A stretch of DNA of 53,180 nucleotides, from assembly GCA_017308375.1 (NCBI GenBank), contig JAFKEW010000067.1, positions 1-53,180 on the forward strand. The letters are read 5' to 3'. Position 1 is the first letter of the stretch; every line of letters starts with the position of its first letter. The position numbers and the translations under genes are program-made. Source of the stretch: Alphaproteobacteria bacterium (lineage in GTDB: Bacteria > Pseudomonadota > Alphaproteobacteria > Micropepsales > Micropepsaceae). Shown here piece after piece: positions 1-10,093 of the stretch. The notes below the pieces were generated by a model. It was not told the DNA's origin, did no database searches, and saw only the letters and a program-made list of their open reading frames with translations.

Positions 1-1080
1 GCGCGGCTTTCGCAACCGCCCTTCCCCGTCTCTGCCATGGATGGTTACGCGGTTCATGCCGGCGATGTGCGTGACGTGCCCGCGCGCCTGCGCATCGCGG
101 GCAGTTCGCCCGCCGGCAACCCCTATTACAGCCATCTGAAATCCGGCGAGGCGGTGCGCATTTTCACCGGCGGCGTGGTGCCCGATGGTGCCGATGCCAT
201 CGTGATTCAGGAAAACACGGCAATCGAAGATGGCTTCGTCGTGGTGCGAGAACAGGCGCGCCCCGGCGTACACATCCGCCCTGCGGGCCTCGACTTCAGC
301 GCCGGTCAGATTCTGGCCCCGATAGGAAAGCGGCTGACGGCACGCGATCTTTCCCTGCTGGCGGCGGGCGACATTGCAGACATCGCGGTCCGGCGGCGGC
401 CGCGCATCGGTTTCGTGGCGACGGGCGACGAACTTTCCCGCCCCGGCGAACCGCACCCGCCGGGTGGGATTGTAGCATCGTCCGGGTACGGATTATCTGC
501 GATGATCGCGCAATGGGGCGGCGAGGCCATCGATCTTGGCCTGTTGCCCGACCGGATCGAGGCGTTTGCGCGTCTGCCGGAAGCCGCGCGCAATCTCGAC
601 CTTCTGATCACGCTGGGCGGGGCTTCCGTCGGCGATCATGATCTGGTGCAGAGCGCACTTCAGCCGCATGGCTTCCGGCTCGACTTCTGGAAGATCGCGA
701 TGCGGCCGGGCAAACCGCTGATCTTCGGCCATCTGGGCGAGACGCCGATGCTGGGGCTGCCCGGCAACCCGGTTTCGACCTTCGTCTGCGCCATTCTTTT
801 CGTGCGTTCGGCCATCGCAGCCATGCTGGGCACCACAATCGAGCAGCCGTTGCATAAAGCGAAACTGGAACGCGGGCTGCCGCAAAACGATGCCAGACAG
901 GATTACATCCGTGCACGGACGATCATGCGCGATGGTATGCTGTGCGTGGAGCCGTTTGCGGTTCAGGACTCTTCCATGCTGTCGGTTTTCGCGGCCGCTG
1001 GCGCGCTGATCGTGCGGCCGCCACGTGCCGCCGCACTGGCGGCAGGCGAAATGGCCGATGTCCTGCTGTTGGGGCTCTAA
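1..1080 (+). CDS. moeA: Molybdopterin molybdenumtransferase MoeA (5'-truncated by the window edge)
   Basis: MoeA inserts molybdate into adenylylated molybdopterin in the cytoplasm, the last step of molybdenum cofactor synthesis. The reading frame is open from base 1 (ARLSQPPFPVSAMDGYAV). The SAMDGYAV motif normally lies about 60 residues into MoeA, so the true start is upstream of the window and the ATG at 37 is internal. Further family marks are GGVVPDGADAIV, the TGDEL stretch, the GGASVGDHD loop and GLPGNPVS, followed by the small C-terminal beta domain. The gene ends with TAA at 1080, about 135 bp before lexA. Alphaproteobacteria often place moaC, moeA and lexA together, which fits this order. 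Confidence 0.95.
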   Translation, partial: ARLSQPPFPVSAMDGYAVHAGDVRDVPARLRIAGSSPAGNPYYSHLKSGEAVRIFTGGVVPDGADAIVIQENTAIEDGFVVVREQARPGVHIRPAGLDFSAGQILAPIGKRLTARDLSLLAAGDIADIAVRRRPRIGFVATGDELSRPGEPHPPGGIVASSGYGLSAMIAQWGGEAIDLGLLPDRIEAFARLPEAARNLDLLITLGGASVGDHDLVQSALQPHGFRLDFWKIAMRPGKPLIFGHLGETPMLGLPGNPVSTFVCAILFVRSAIAAMLGTTIEQPLHKAKLERGLPQNDARQDYIRARTIMRDGMLCVEPFAVQDSSMLSVFAAAGALIVRPPRAAALAAGEMADVLLLGL

Positions 1081-1118
1081 GCCCACGAGAACTGGCGCGA
1101 AACACAAGATTTAGCGCA

Positions 1119-1147
1119 TTGACGCGGAATGAGAACTAAAGTAGAAC
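1119..1147 (+). promoter_or_regulatory. lexA promoter with LexA operator (SOS box)
   Basis: A perfect direct repeat GAAC-TAAAGTA-GAAC lies at 1133-1147, matching the alphaproteobacterial LexA operator GAAC-N7-GAAC. A -35-like TTGACG lies at 1119-1124, and a 17-bp spacer leads to TAGAAC at 1142-1147, so the operator would overlap the -10 element. This predicts LexA autorepression. The hexamers are inferred by eye; the operator is a direct match. Confidence 0.85.
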
Positions 1148-1214
1148 GATTCTCCATGTTTCGGGTTTGTTCGGCCTCCGCCGGACAAGCCGCGAGAGAG
1201 GGAGACGTGAAACC

Positions 1215-1961
1215 ATGCTGACGCGCAAGCAATACGAACTTCTCATGTTCATTCATGAGCGGGTTCGCGAGACCGGCATCCCGCCGTCATTCGACGAGAT
1301 GAAGGATGCGCTCGACTTGCGCTCGAAGTCCGGCATCCACCGGCTGATCACCGCGCTGGAGGAGCGCGGCTATCTGCGGCGGATGGAGAAACGTGCCCGC
1401 GCCCTCGAGATCACCCGGCTGCCGGAGAATGTTTCCGACACGCTGCGCCCGGCGACGACGCGCAGCCAGGCACAGCGGATGAGCCACACCCCTGCCCCGC
1501 GGCGGAACGAGGCGCGTATCTCCGCCGACCCACGCGGCGCCGGCATGCCGCGGCGAGCAAGCGGCGAAGCGGAAGGTGCTGCATCAATCCCGCTGGTCGG
1601 GCGCATCGCGGCCGGTACGCCGATCGAGGCGCTGCAGAACAAGATCGGGGAAGTGCCGGTGCCGGTCGGCATGATCGGGCGCGGTGGCGAACATTATGCG
1701 CTGGAAGTCACCGGGGATTCGATGATCAACGCCGGTATCCTCGACGGCGATACGGTGATCATTCAGCAGTCCGACACCGCCAATACCGGAGAGATCGTGG
1801 TGGCACTGGTCGATGAGCAGGAAGCGACCCTGAAACGCCTGCGCCGCCGCGGCGATTCCATCGCGCTGGAAGCCGCCAATCCTGCCTATGAGACACGGCT
1901 TTACGGATCGGACCGGGTGCGGGTGCAGGGAAAACTGGTCGGGCTGATCCGGCGCTACTGA
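1215..1961 (+). CDS. lexA: SOS repressor LexA
   Basis: LexA represses the SOS regulon and inactivates itself by RecA-stimulated cleavage after DNA damage. The N-terminal winged helix (about residues 1-70, starting [10 protein letters not shown], with the [10 protein letters not shown] recognition helix) is of the alphaproteobacterial kind. The C-terminal S24 peptidase domain has the cleavage pair Ala133-Gly134 (in GRIAAGTP), the nucleophile Ser169 (in GDSMIN) and the general base Lys207 (in ATLKRL). The linker between the two domains is long, and the protein has 248 residues. ATG 1215 was chosen over the in-frame start at 1167 because it begins the conserved domain and follows a GGGAG ribosome site. 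A perfect operator lies 67 bp upstream. The 3' end overlaps the convergent comEC gene by 7 bp. Confidence 0.97.
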   Translation: MLTRKQYELLMFIHERVRETGIPPSFDEMKDALDLRSKSGIHRLITALEERGYLRRMEKRARALEITRLPENVSDTLRPATTRSQAQRMSHTPAPRRNEARISADPRGAGMPRRASGEAEGAASIPLVGRIAAGTPIEALQNKIGEVPVPVGMIGRGGEHYALEVTGDSMINAGILDGDTVIIQQSDTANTGEIVVALVDEQEATLKRLRRRGDSIALEAANPAYETRLYGSDRVRVQGKLVGLIRRY

Positions 1962-4129
1962 GCGGGTTTGACGGGCGGCCGCGGATTTCGCTTCGGGTTC
2001 CAGGGCCGTTCGCCGCGTGCGGCCGATACGGTTTTGACCTTGAATTTTTCGTCGAACCAAATCGCGTAGCCACCTTCGCGCGCAGTATCGAAGCGGTCGA
2101 TCACCAGCCGCGGACCGCTGCAAAGACGGCGCGCGGGCCGCGCACTGATCACGATGGCGGCCCTGACACAATCCTGCGCAATCGCGGCCGCGCGCAATGG
2201 CGCCGCAATCGTGCCGACGGCCTTGGTTTCAGCCACGCACCCCAGCGCGTCGCAGCGGATCGCGGGCCCGCCGGTTGCGGCCTCCACCGTGCGGCCATCG
2301 CCGTCACGGACCAGCCAGGTGGAGGCCGTATAATCGTCCGGCGGTGGGCGCAGGAACGATAAGCGCCCGTCATCGCCGCGAAGCGCGATGGTCTCCCCAT
2401 CGCGGCCGATCAGAAGGTCGGGCGGACGATCCGCCAATGTCAGCAGGAGGCCCGCAGCAACCGGAACAAGGCCGAGCCAGCGCAGACGGCGGCGCCAAAG
2501 TGCAAGCCACAGCCCGCCGCCCGTCATCAACACCAAGGCAGCAATCGGCCACGCCGCCGCCATCGCCGTGGCGCCGGGAAGGCCCGCCACCCAATGGGCG
2601 ACCACAAGCATCAGATCAACGCCCTTGCCCATCACGAGAAGCGGCCAGCGCTCGAGGCCGAACGGCAGCGCGATCATGGCAAGCGTGGCGGCCGGCATGA
2701 TGATGAAGCCCGCAATCGGCATCGAAGCGAGATTGGCGAGCACGCCATATTGCGCCGAACGATCGAAATGAAAGATGGCGAACGGCGCGGTTGCGAGTGT
2801 CGCAATCAAACTGGCCCAGACGATGCCGCCCATATAACGGCGCAGGTGCGCAACAGGGCCGGGACGAACGCCATCGTCATTGCGGGCGCGCATCGCCTCC
2901 CATTCGGCAAGTGCAATCAGGCCGATCACGGCTGCGAACGACATTTCAAAGCCGGGCTCAATCAGGCTTTCAGGTTGGAAAAGCAGGATGAGCCCGGCAG
3001 CGATCGCAACCGAACGCATGGTGAGTGCGGGCCGGTCCACCAGCACCGCGAGGAACATGATGGTCAGCATGATGTAGGACCGCACTGCCGGCGTGTCGCA
3101 ACCGCTGATCAAAAGATAAAAGCCGGAGCCACCAATCGCGGCCAGTGCCGCCCATTTCTTGATCGGATAGCGAAGCGCAATGGCGGGTATGGCCGCGAGT
3201 GCTGCGCGCACCATCCAGAAGAAAAATCCGCCCGCGAGTGCCAGATGCAATCCCGAAATAGACAAAATATGTGCCAGTCCGGAATTGCGGAAAGCGACAA
3301 GATCGCCGGGTGCGATGCCGCCACGCTCCCCCGTGATCATGGCGGCGGAGATACCGCCTTCCGGCCCCGGCAGAACGGCGCGCACCCGCGCGGTGATCTG
3401 CCCACGCAACCGCTCCAATTGCGCATCCCAGCGATCCAGCCAGCGAGCAGCCTGACGTGGTGGAATGAATTCGACTTTTCCAAACGCGAAACCGACCGCA
3501 CCGATGCCACGATAGAAGGCCCAGCGCGCGAAATCATAGTCGCCCGGCGCAGCGGGCCCAGGCGGCGGCATCAGGCTGACATTCGCAGCGATCCATTGCC
3601 CCGGTACGAGCGACGCCGGATCGGTGCGAATGAAGATACGAACGCGCCGTGGCATTTCGACACGGCGATCGCTCTCCACATGCTCAAGCGTGACACGGGC
3701 GCCCTTGCCCCGTTCTTCCGCTGAAACAATGCGGCCGCTGATCTGGGTGTAAGAGATTCTGTGCGTCAGCACAGGCGTCGCAATACGAGCCGTACGGATC
3801 TGAGCCGCGGCAAAGCCGATCAGAGCAGCAGCGAACAGGCCCGCCAAAGCCAGCGCCCAATCGGACGGCCAGCGCCGGACCAGACTGACACAAACCAGCG
3901 CGGCGAAGACGGCCAGCGCGGCAAATCCGGCGGGTGGTTCCGCTGGCAGCGCGAAATAGGCGCCGATTCCGGCGCATAGCGCCACCGGCAGCCAGAGAAA
4001 CCAGCGCTCCCGCTCCGCGAGCATGGCGCGGCCAAGCACGCCAAATGGCGCGAGAAACCCTTGCCGCACCCCGGCCGCGGCGCCCGGCTCACCCCGGAAA
4101 CGGAAGAATGGAAGCGGACCTACCCCCAC
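1955..4129 (-). CDS. comEC: ComEC/Rec2-family DNA uptake channel protein
   Basis: This is a polytopic inner-membrane protein of the ComEC/Rec2 family, which moves single-stranded DNA into the cytoplasm during transformation. The N-terminal part has two or three membrane spans and a DUF4131-like OB region. The Competence domain is marked by [18 protein letters not shown] and is followed by several membrane spans. The C-terminal ~150 residues have no HxHxDH metal site, so an active metallo-beta-lactamase domain is absent, which is common in alphaproteobacteria. The 724-aa frame starts at a GTG with no clear ribosome site. ATG 4024 ([11 protein letters not shown]) is a reasonable alternative start. 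It is divergent from gltX and overlaps the end of lexA. The sequence alone does not show whether the cell is transformable. Confidence 0.9.
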   Translation of the reverse strand: MGVGPLPFFRFRGEPGAAAGVRQGFLAPFGVLGRAMLAERERWFLWLPVALCAGIGAYFALPAEPPAGFAALAVFAALVCVSLVRRWPSDWALALAGLFAAALIGFAAAQIRTARIATPVLTHRISYTQISGRIVSAEERGKGARVTLEHVESDRRVEMPRRVRIFIRTDPASLVPGQWIAANVSLMPPPGPAAPGDYDFARWAFYRGIGAVGFAFGKVEFIPPRQAARWLDRWDAQLERLRGQITARVRAVLPGPEGGISAAMITGERGGIAPGDLVAFRNSGLAHILSISGLHLALAGGFFFWMVRAALAAIPAIALRYPIKKWAALAAIGGSGFYLLISGCDTPAVRSYIMLTIMFLAVLVDRPALTMRSVAIAAGLILLFQPESLIEPGFEMSFAAVIGLIALAEWEAMRARNDDGVRPGPVAHLRRYMGGIVWASLIATLATAPFAIFHFDRSAQYGVLANLASMPIAGFIIMPAATLAMIALPFGLERWPLLVMGKGVDLMLVVAHWVAGLPGATAMAAAWPIAALVLMTGGGLWLALWRRRLRWLGLVPVAAGLLLTLADRPPDLLIGRDGETIALRGDDGRLSFLRPPPDDYTASTWLVRDGDGRTVEAATGGPAIRCDALGCVAETKAVGTIAAPLRAAAIAQDCVRAAIVISARPARRLCSGPRLVIDRFDTAREGGYAIWFDEKFKVKTVSAARGERPWNPKRNPRPPVKPAQ

Positions 4130-4194
4130 GGAAATCAGTTTGCTAGAAGCTTCGCTTACGAACGGCCCGAACAGCCGTCCCCCTCAAGGCAAAT

Positions 4195-5607
4195 ATGACC
4201 CAGAATTCCAAACCCGTCTTGCGTTTTGCGCCCTCGCCCACCGGTTTCCTGCATATCGGGGGCGCGCGAACAGCGCTGTTCAACTGGCTCTATGCCAAAC
4301 ATACCGGCGGCACATTCCTGCTCCGCATCGAGGATACCGACCGCGAACGCTCCACGCCCGAGGCGGTGGATGCGATTCTGAAAGGGATGGCGTGGCTGGG
4401 CCTCAATTGGGATGGCCAGACGGTTTATCAATTCGCCCGCGCCGGCAGGCACCGCGCCATCGCCGAGCAATTGCTGGCCGAAGGCAAAGCCTATCGCTGC
4501 TACGCGACGCCGGAAGAACTGGACGAGATGCGTGCGAAGCAGCGCGCGGAAGGCAAGCCCACCCGCTATGACGGGCGCTGGCGCGATCGAGATCCGGCAT
4601 CGGCGCCGCCGGGGGCGCCGTTCGTGATCCGCCTGCGCTCCACCGACGAAGGCGAAACGGTTGTGCATGACAAGGTGATGGGCGATGTGCGCTTCGCCAA
4701 CGATCAGCTTGACGACATGATCCTTCTGCGCAGCGACGGCACGCCGACTTATATGCTGGCGGTGGTGGTGGACGATCACGACATGGGCGTGACCCATGTA
4801 ATCCGCGGTGCCGATCATCTGAACAATGCCGCACGCCAGCTTCAGATCATTCACGCGCTGGGCTGGCCGGTGCCGGTTTATGCGCATGTGCCGCTGATTC
4901 ACGGACCGGACGGGGCAAAGCTTTCCAAACGCCATGGCGCGCTGGCCGTGGAGGCCTATCGCGATATGGGCTATCTGCCCGAGACCATGCGCAACTATCT
5001 GCTGCGGCTGGGTTGGAGCCATGGCGATGATGAAATCATTTCAACCGAACAGGCGATTGCCTGGTTCAACCTGGAAAATATCGGGCGCAGCCCAGCACGT
5101 TTCGATTTTAAGAAGCTCGACAATCTGAACGGCCATTATCTGCGCACGATGGACGATGCGGCGCTGACCGAAACGCTGGCGCAGCATCTGACCCACGCAA
5201 GCCCGCCAATCGTCCTGAACTCGAAAGTACGCGCCCGCATCACGGCGGCGATGCCCGGCCTGAAGGAGCGCGCCAAGACGCTGATCGAACTCGCGCAGAG
5301 CGCCGGTTATCTGTACACGGACGGCCCGCGCACACTGGACGATGCGGCCGCCAAGGTTCTGTCACCCGAAGCACGCGCGGCCCTTGGTGCGATGCTGCAA
5401 GCGCTGGAACAGACCGACTGGAGCGCACCGGCGCTGGAGGCCGCCACCCGCAACTTTGCCGAGGGGCGCGGGATCAAGCTGGGCCAGGCCGCCCAGCCCT
5501 TGCGGGCCGCGCTGACGGGGCATACCACTTCACCACCGGTCTTTGGCGTGCTGGAAACCCTGGGCCGGGAAGAATCCATAAACAGAATAAGGGCTTATGC
5601 GGAATGA
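4195..5607 (+). CDS. gltX: Glutamyl-tRNA synthetase
   Basis: This class I aminoacyl-tRNA synthetase charges tRNA(Glu), and in many alphaproteobacteria also tRNA(Gln) for later amidation. The HIGH motif appears as FLHIGGAR at about residue 20, and the KMSKS motif as KLSKRHGA at about residue 243. The C-terminal helical anticodon-binding domain is complete, and 470 residues is the normal length. ATG 4195 follows an AAGG stretch. Alphaproteobacteria often carry two gltX paralogues, and I cannot tell from this window whether this one also misacylates tRNA(Gln). It is followed by gltA after a 118-bp gap. Confidence 0.96.
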   Translation: MTQNSKPVLRFAPSPTGFLHIGGARTALFNWLYAKHTGGTFLLRIEDTDRERSTPEAVDAILKGMAWLGLNWDGQTVYQFARAGRHRAIAEQLLAEGKAYRCYATPEELDEMRAKQRAEGKPTRYDGRWRDRDPASAPPGAPFVIRLRSTDEGETVVHDKVMGDVRFANDQLDDMILLRSDGTPTYMLAVVVDDHDMGVTHVIRGADHLNNAARQLQIIHALGWPVPVYAHVPLIHGPDGAKLSKRHGALAVEAYRDMGYLPETMRNYLLRLGWSHGDDEIISTEQAIAWFNLENIGRSPARFDFKKLDNLNGHYLRTMDDAALTETLAQHLTHASPPIVLNSKVRARITAAMPGLKERAKTLIELAQSAGYLYTDGPRTLDDAAAKVLSPEARAALGAMLQALEQTDWSAPALEAATRNFAEGRGIKLGQAAQPLRAALTGHTTSPPVFGVLETLGREESINRIRAYAE

Positions 5608-5669
5608 CCCGAAGATGACAAAGCGATAACCGCTGGGAAATTAGGTGACGCCGTTAAGACCCCGTCCTA

Positions 5670-5675
5670 TATAAT
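5670..5675 (+). promoter_or_regulatory. Probable -10 element of the gltA promoter
   Basis: A perfect TATAAT lies 51 bp upstream of the gltA start, in the gltX-gltA gap. No good -35 sits at 16-18 bp. The nearest candidate, GTGACG at 5645-5650, would need a 19-bp spacer. Inference from sequence only. Confidence 0.5.
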
Positions 5676-5725
5676 GTTGCAGTGCAAGATATTGCCAGAA
5701 AGAACGAAAAGATAAGGAGTTCCCG

Positions 5726-7039
5726 ATGAGCGTGAGAGAGAGCAAAGCTGTCCCCGCCGGGTCTGCCACCCTGAACTATCAAAACAAAACCTATCAGATT
5801 CCGGCCTTAGCAGGTTCCGAGGGGCCGAATGTGCTCGACATTCGAAAGCTCTATGGCGACTCCGGCCTGTTCACCTATGACCCCGGCTTCACCTCGACAG
5901 CCAGTTGCGAAAGCAATCTTACTTTCATCGATGGCGATAAGGGTATTCTGCTTTATCGCGGCTATCCGATCGATGTTCTGGCTGAGAAATCGAGCTTCCT
6001 GGAAGTGTGTCACCTGTTTCTTTACGGCGAACTGCCCAACAAGCAGCAGATGGCGGAATTCGATCATTCCATTACCTTCCACACCATGGTCAACGAGCAA
6101 CTGGTGCAGTTCTTCCGTGGCTTCCGCCGCGATGCACACCCGATGGCGGTGATGTGCGGCGTGGTGGGCGCACTGTCGGCGTTCTATCACGACTCCACCG
6201 ACATCAACGATCCCAGGCAACGCGAAGTGGCGAGCCACCGGCTGATCGCGAAGATGCCGACCCTTGCCGCGATGGCATACAAATACTCCGTCGGCCAGCC
6301 ATTCGTTTATCCGTCCAATGCACTCGGCTACACCGAAAACTTCCTGCGCATGACCTTTTCGGTGCCGGCGGAGGAATACAAAATCAATCCGATCCTGGCC
6401 AAAGCGCTGGACACCATCTTCATTCTGCATGCCGATCACGAGCAGAACGCATCAACCTCCACCGTCAGGCTGGCCGGGTCGTCCGGCGCCAATCCGTTCG
6501 CCTGTATCGCGGCCGGTATCGCGTGCCTTTGGGGCCCGGCCCATGGCGGCGCCAATGAAGCAGCATTGAAAATGCTGGAAGAGATCGGAACGGTCGACAA
6601 GATTCCGGAGTTCATCAAGCGCGCCAAAGATCCGAGCGACAATTTCCGCCTGATGGGTTTTGGCCACCGCGTTTACAAGAACTATGACCCGCGCGCGAAG
6701 GCCATGCAGGTTCAGGCCCATGCCGTTCTGGAAGAAGTGGGCCATCAGAACGACCCGCTTCTGAAAGTGGCGATGGAGCTGGAGCGCATTGCGCTGCAGG
6801 ACGAATATTTCGTTGAGAAGAAGCTCTATCCGAATATCGATTTCTATTCGGGCATCACGCTGCGTGCGCTGGGCTTCCCCGTCAGCATGTTCACCGTGCT
6901 GTTCGCGCTGGCTCGCACGGTCGGCTGGATCGCACAGTGGAAAGAGATGCTGGAAGACCCGCATCAGAAGATCGGGCGGCCGCGGCAGCTCTACACCGGG
7001 CCGAAACAGCGCGATTACGTCGATATCGCGAAACGCTGA
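5726..7039 (+). CDS. gltA: Citrate synthase (type II, hexameric family)
   Basis: Citrate synthase condenses acetyl-CoA with oxaloacetate as the entry step of the TCA cycle. Catalytic signatures are [19 protein letters not shown] and [14 protein letters not shown], the last holding a catalytic His and substrate-binding Arg. The 437-residue length and the N-terminal beta domain (about residues 20-65) match the Gram-negative allosteric type. An AAGGAG ribosome site lies 7 bp before ATG 5726, and the gene has its own promoter candidate. A small membrane-protein ORF begins 6 bp after its stop codon. Confidence 0.98.
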   Translation: MSVRESKAVPAGSATLNYQNKTYQIPALAGSEGPNVLDIRKLYGDSGLFTYDPGFTSTASCESNLTFIDGDKGILLYRGYPIDVLAEKSSFLEVCHLFLYGELPNKQQMAEFDHSITFHTMVNEQLVQFFRGFRRDAHPMAVMCGVVGALSAFYHDSTDINDPRQREVASHRLIAKMPTLAAMAYKYSVGQPFVYPSNALGYTENFLRMTFSVPAEEYKINPILAKALDTIFILHADHEQNASTSTVRLAGSSGANPFACIAAGIACLWGPAHGGANEAALKMLEEIGTVDKIPEFIKRAKDPSDNFRLMGFGHRVYKNYDPRAKAMQVQAHAVLEEVGHQNDPLLKVAMELERIALQDEYFVEKKLYPNIDFYSGITLRALGFPVSMFTVLFALARTVGWIAQWKEMLEDPHQKIGRPRQLYTGPKQRDYVDIAKR

Positions 7040-7045
7040 AGAACC

Positions 7046-7246
7046 ATGACGGCAAGCCAGCATCCGGTCGCAAAGACTCCATCTGCGCGCGGCGGCGCCC
7101 CCGCCGCGCCGCTGGTGGCCGTTCTGCGCCGGCGGCCGCACCGCCTTGCCGCTGTGAATGACAATGCGCGGCCACGCTGGCGGCGGGTGATGATTGCGAT
7201 GGCGGCGCTGGCTTTGTTCGCTGCCGGATTCAGCTTCATTCACTGA
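7046..7246 (+). CDS. Small predicted single-pass membrane protein, unknown function
   Basis: This 66-codon ORF starts 6 bp after the gltA stop and ends 13 bp before the convergent lpxB gene. The first ~47 residues are rich in Ala, Pro and Arg and include a short AAVNDNARP segment. Residues ~48-64 (VMIAMAALALFAAGF) form one hydrophobic span preceded by RWRR, so the N-terminus should face the cytoplasm. The ribosome site is weak (AAGAA). It could be translated by reinitiation after gltA. I recognise no family, and a chance ORF is possible at this GC content. Confidence 0.45.
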   Translation: MTASQHPVAKTPSARGGAPAAPLVAVLRRRPHRLAAVNDNARPRWRRVMIAMAALALFAAGFSFIH

Positions 7247-7259
7247 AGGTTGGGCGTAT

Positions 7260-8441
7260 TCAACCGGCGCGCCGGCTCCGCACGAAATCGAGAATGGCCT
7301 GCGCCGCGCGCAGGGACGGTGGCTCCCCCCCCCGGCCGAGAAGGCGCATGGCTTCATCCAGATCGTTTCGCTGTCGCGCGGCGGCTTCCGGTACCGTCAA
7401 CAATGGCGTGACCGCATCGGCCAGGCTTTGCGGCGAGGCTGCACCTTGCAGGAACTCCGGCACAGCGCCGCGCTTCAACAGCAGATTGACCAGCGTGAAA
7501 TGCGGCAGCTTGAACAGCGGCCGGGCCAGCGCATAGGTCAGCCAGCCGACACGGTAAGCCGAAACAAACGGCACACGCGCCAGCGCAAGCTCCGTCGTCA
7601 CCGTGCCGGACGCGGCAAGCGCGGCATTGGCAGCATCGAAGGCGGCGAACTTCTGATCCTCATCAAGAATCACATGCAACGGTGCAGGCCAATCGGTGGT
7701 GGCGGCCTGAACCCTGGTGGCGACGTGGGGCACCGTTGGCAATACCGTGACGAGGCCCGGAACGCGCGCCGCGATCAGGCGCACCGCCTCCCGGAACACA
7801 GGCAGGATGAAACGGATTTCGTTGCTGCGGCTGCCCGGCAGAACGGCCAGCAAGGGGGCATCCGGTGCGATGCCAAGACGCCGGCGCAATCCGGCCCCGC
7901 CCGTCATGCGCGCCGCACGCTCCAGCACAGGGTGGCCAACGAAAACCGCAGACAGATTGTAGCTCTCGAAAAACGGCGGTTCGAACGGCAACAGCGCCAG
8001 CACCAGGTCGAAATAGCGCGCCATGGCGCGGGCACGATAGGCGCGACTGGCCCAGACCTGTGGCGCGACATAGTTGATCGTAGCGATGGAGGCGTCGCGC
8101 CGCTTCACTGCACGGGCGATGCGATGGGTAAAGTCCGGACTGTCGATCAGCACCACCGCGTCGGGGCGCGTGGCAAGGGCATAATCGCAAGCATCGCGCA
8201 CGCGGCCAAGAATGCGCGGGATTTTCGGCACCACCTCACGCAGGCCCATCACCGCGGTATCGTCCAGCGGGAATAGCGATTTCAGGCCTTGCGCTTCCAT
8301 CGCCCGGCCGCCGACACCGCTGATCACAATGCTGTCGCCCGCAAGCGCGCGCAAGCCCGCCATCAATTGCCCGCCAAGCTGATCGCCAGATGGCTCCCCG
8401 CACACCAGCATCAGGGAAATGGGTTTTTCCGGAATCGTCAT
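7260..8441 (-). CDS. lpxB: Lipid-A-disaccharide synthase LpxB
   Basis: LpxB joins lipid X and UDP-2,3-diacylglucosamine to form the beta-1,6 disaccharide of lipid A at the inner face of the cytoplasmic membrane. The start MTIPEKPISLMLVCGEPSGDQLGGQL holds the family's GEPSGD motif, and DSPDFTHRIA, APQVWASR and LPGSRSNEI are all present. At 393 residues the length is normal. ATG 8441 was preferred over an in-frame GTG at 8465 because it directly precedes the conserved region and is just past the lpxI stop (8446). It is the last gene of the lpxD-fabZ-lpxA-lpxI-lpxB run. Confidence 0.96.
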   Translation of the reverse strand: MTIPEKPISLMLVCGEPSGDQLGGQLMAGLRALAGDSIVISGVGGRAMEAQGLKSLFPLDDTAVMGLREVVPKIPRILGRVRDACDYALATRPDAVVLIDSPDFTHRIARAVKRRDASIATINYVAPQVWASRAYRARAMARYFDLVLALLPFEPPFFESYNLSAVFVGHPVLERAARMTGGAGLRRRLGIAPDAPLLAVLPGSRSNEIRFILPVFREAVRLIAARVPGLVTVLPTVPHVATRVQAATTDWPAPLHVILDEDQKFAAFDAANAALAASGTVTTELALARVPFVSAYRVGWLTYALARPLFKLPHFTLVNLLLKRGAVPEFLQGAASPQSLADAVTPLLTVPEAAARQRNDLDEAMRLLGRGGEPPSLRAAQAILDFVRSRRAG

Positions 8442-8445
8442 GGCA

Positions 8446-9285
8446 TCACAATCCGGCAGAAGCACCGGCGACGAACAACCCGATGTGATCGGCCATCATG
8501 GCAACCTCGGCACGATCCACGATCAGCGCCGCGCCGGACTGCACCGCGATTCCGGCAAGGCCCGCGGCCGCGGCATTGCGCACCGTGCTGATGCCGACGA
8601 CCGGAAGATCGGTCTTACCGTCCTGGATCGGCTTCGGCGCCTTGACGAGCACGCCGCGGCGCTTGCGCTCCGTCCCGCGAAGGCCTTCCGGCAGGGCCGC
8701 AACCTGTTCCAGCATGACGTCCGTACCTTGCGCCGCTTCGACCGCCAGCACGAGGCCGGCACACACCACAGCACCCTGCCCCACATCCAGTTCGCCCAGG
8801 CGCTTCACCACCGCGAAGCCATGAGCAATGTCGCGCAAATGCTCCGTATTCGGACGAAACCGGCCAATCGGCCCATCCGGCGCCAGCAGCGATGGCGCGG
8901 CTTCCGCCACACCGACAACATGATGGCCATGCTCCTCAAAAAACTGAACCAGCAGGCGAAGAAGCGCGTCATCGCCCTGGAGGGCCGCGGCGGCCACACG
9001 CGGCATCAACAACGCCCCTTTCGCATCCAGCTTCATCGCGCCGATGCGCGGCCGGTCCACCTGCCCTGCCAGCAGAACGTCATGGCAGTCATGTTTGCCG
9101 AGGGCCCGGACGATTTTGCCCGCTTCGCCGACCGAGGCCCGTTCATGCGCGAACGCATCCACCCAATCGCCCGCGAGCCCGGCCAAAGCCAACACGAAAA
9201 CGCCGCGGCCACCATCGCGCGCGGCAACGGCAACAGCGCGCGGCAAATCCCCGCCACCGGCAACAATACCAAGAGGGCTAGTCAT
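8446..9285 (-). CDS. lpxI: UDP-2,3-diacylglucosamine pyrophosphatase LpxI (DUF1009)
   Basis: LpxI hydrolyses UDP-2,3-diacylglucosamine to lipid X. It is the alphaproteobacterial replacement for LpxH and is unrelated to it. The protein starts MTSPLGIVAGGGDLP, the typical N-terminal glycine-rich loop, and has 279 residues. The C-terminal catalytic domain includes GQGAVVCAGLVLAVEAAQGTD and DLPVVGISTV. The 42 residues that could be added upstream in frame lie inside lpxA and look non-coding. The start overlaps the lpxA stop by 8 bp, implying translational coupling. Its place between lpxA and lpxB supports the role. Confidence 0.94.
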   Translation of the reverse strand: MTSPLGIVAGGGDLPRAVAVAARDGGRGVFVLALAGLAGDWVDAFAHERASVGEAGKIVRALGKHDCHDVLLAGQVDRPRIGAMKLDAKGALLMPRVAAAALQGDDALLRLLVQFFEEHGHHVVGVAEAAPSLLAPDGPIGRFRPNTEHLRDIAHGFAVVKRLGELDVGQGAVVCAGLVLAVEAAQGTDVMLEQVAALPEGLRGTERKRRGVLVKAPKPIQDGKTDLPVVGISTVRNAAAAGLAGIAVQSGAALIVDRAEVAMMADHIGLFVAGASAGL

Positions 9286-10093
9286 CGATTTCCGCCGGCC
9301 GATTGCGGGGAAACGGCGTCGCGATCGGCCGCTTGGCATCGGCAAGAATGAAAGCGACGATTTCCTGAATCTCCGCCACATCGGGCCAGGTTTCACCGGC
9401 CTTGCGGGCACGATCCTGCACGCTTCCTTCGCTGGAATGGAAGATTGCGCGATAAGCGGCGCGAATTTTGTGAATGGTTTCGCGCGGGGTCCCGCGACGC
9501 TTCAGCCCGATCAGATTGAGACCGCCGAGATTGGTGCCGCGTTCGGTGACCATGCCGAACGGAATGACATCCTTCACCACACCGGTCAGGCCGCCGACAA
9601 AGGCATAACGGCCGACGCGGCCGAATTGCTGAATGGCAGCGAGGCCGCCCGCGATCACGCCATCGCCCATATGGACATGGCCGCCGAGCTGCACGCCGTT
9701 GGCCAGTGTCACGTCATTGCCGACATGGCAGTCATGGCCGATATGGCTCGCCGCCATGAAATATCCGCGGTCGCCCACCGTGGTGACACCGCCGCCACGC
9801 GCACTGCCCGCACTGAAGGTGACGCCTTCGCGAATGATGTTATCGGCACCGATTTCCAAACGTGCTTCAGGCAGGTGTGCATTGCGAATCTGCCCTTCGC
9901 CACCCAGCACAGCATGGCTGTGCACCACCGAGCGCGCACCGAGCGAGATATGGCCCGTCAACACCACATGGGATTGCAGCACCACGCCATCGCCCAGCAC
10001 GGCATGCGGACCCACGACGCAATAAGGCCCGATCGCGACATCGGCGCCAAGGCGCGCGCCGTCTTCAACGATCGCCGTCGGATGAATTTTCAT
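9278..10093 (-). CDS. lpxA: UDP-N-acetylglucosamine acyltransferase LpxA
   Basis: LpxA transfers a 3-hydroxyacyl chain from ACP to UDP-GlcNAc, the first step of lipid A synthesis. The start [16 protein letters not shown] is followed by a left-handed hexapeptide-repeat beta helix and a C-terminal helical domain. The presumed catalytic His lies in AASHIGHDCHVGND, and the family segment VVKDVIPFGMV is present. I chose ATG 10093; a second in-frame start at 10114 would add seven residues. Both overlap the end of fabZ, so the two genes are probably translationally coupled. Length 271 residues, close to the usual 262-270. Confidence 0.96.
   Translation of the reverse strand: MKIHPTAIVEDGARLGADVAIGPYCVVGPHAVLGDGVVLQSHVVLTGHISLGARSVVHSHAVLGGEGQIRNAHLPEARLEIGADNIIREGVTFSAGSARGGGVTTVGDRGYFMAASHIGHDCHVGNDVTLANGVQLGGHVHMGDGVIAGGLAAIQQFGRVGRYAFVGGLTGVVKDVIPFGMVTERGTNLGGLNLIGLKRRGTPRETIHKIRAAYRAIFHSSEGSVQDRARKAGETWPDVAEIQEIVAFILADAKRPIATPFPRNRPAEIDD

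Noticed and set aside
1089..1103. GAAC-N7-AAAC near the moeA stop as a second LexA site
   Set aside because: The second half-site has a mismatch in the conserved GAAC, and it lies outside the promoter-like element.
2594..3724. 376-codon open frame antisense to comEC
   Set aside because: Composition typical of shadow frames; comEC is clear on the other strand.
4151..4171. Two GAAC words between comEC and gltX as an SOS box
   Set aside because: The spacing is 5 bp instead of 7.
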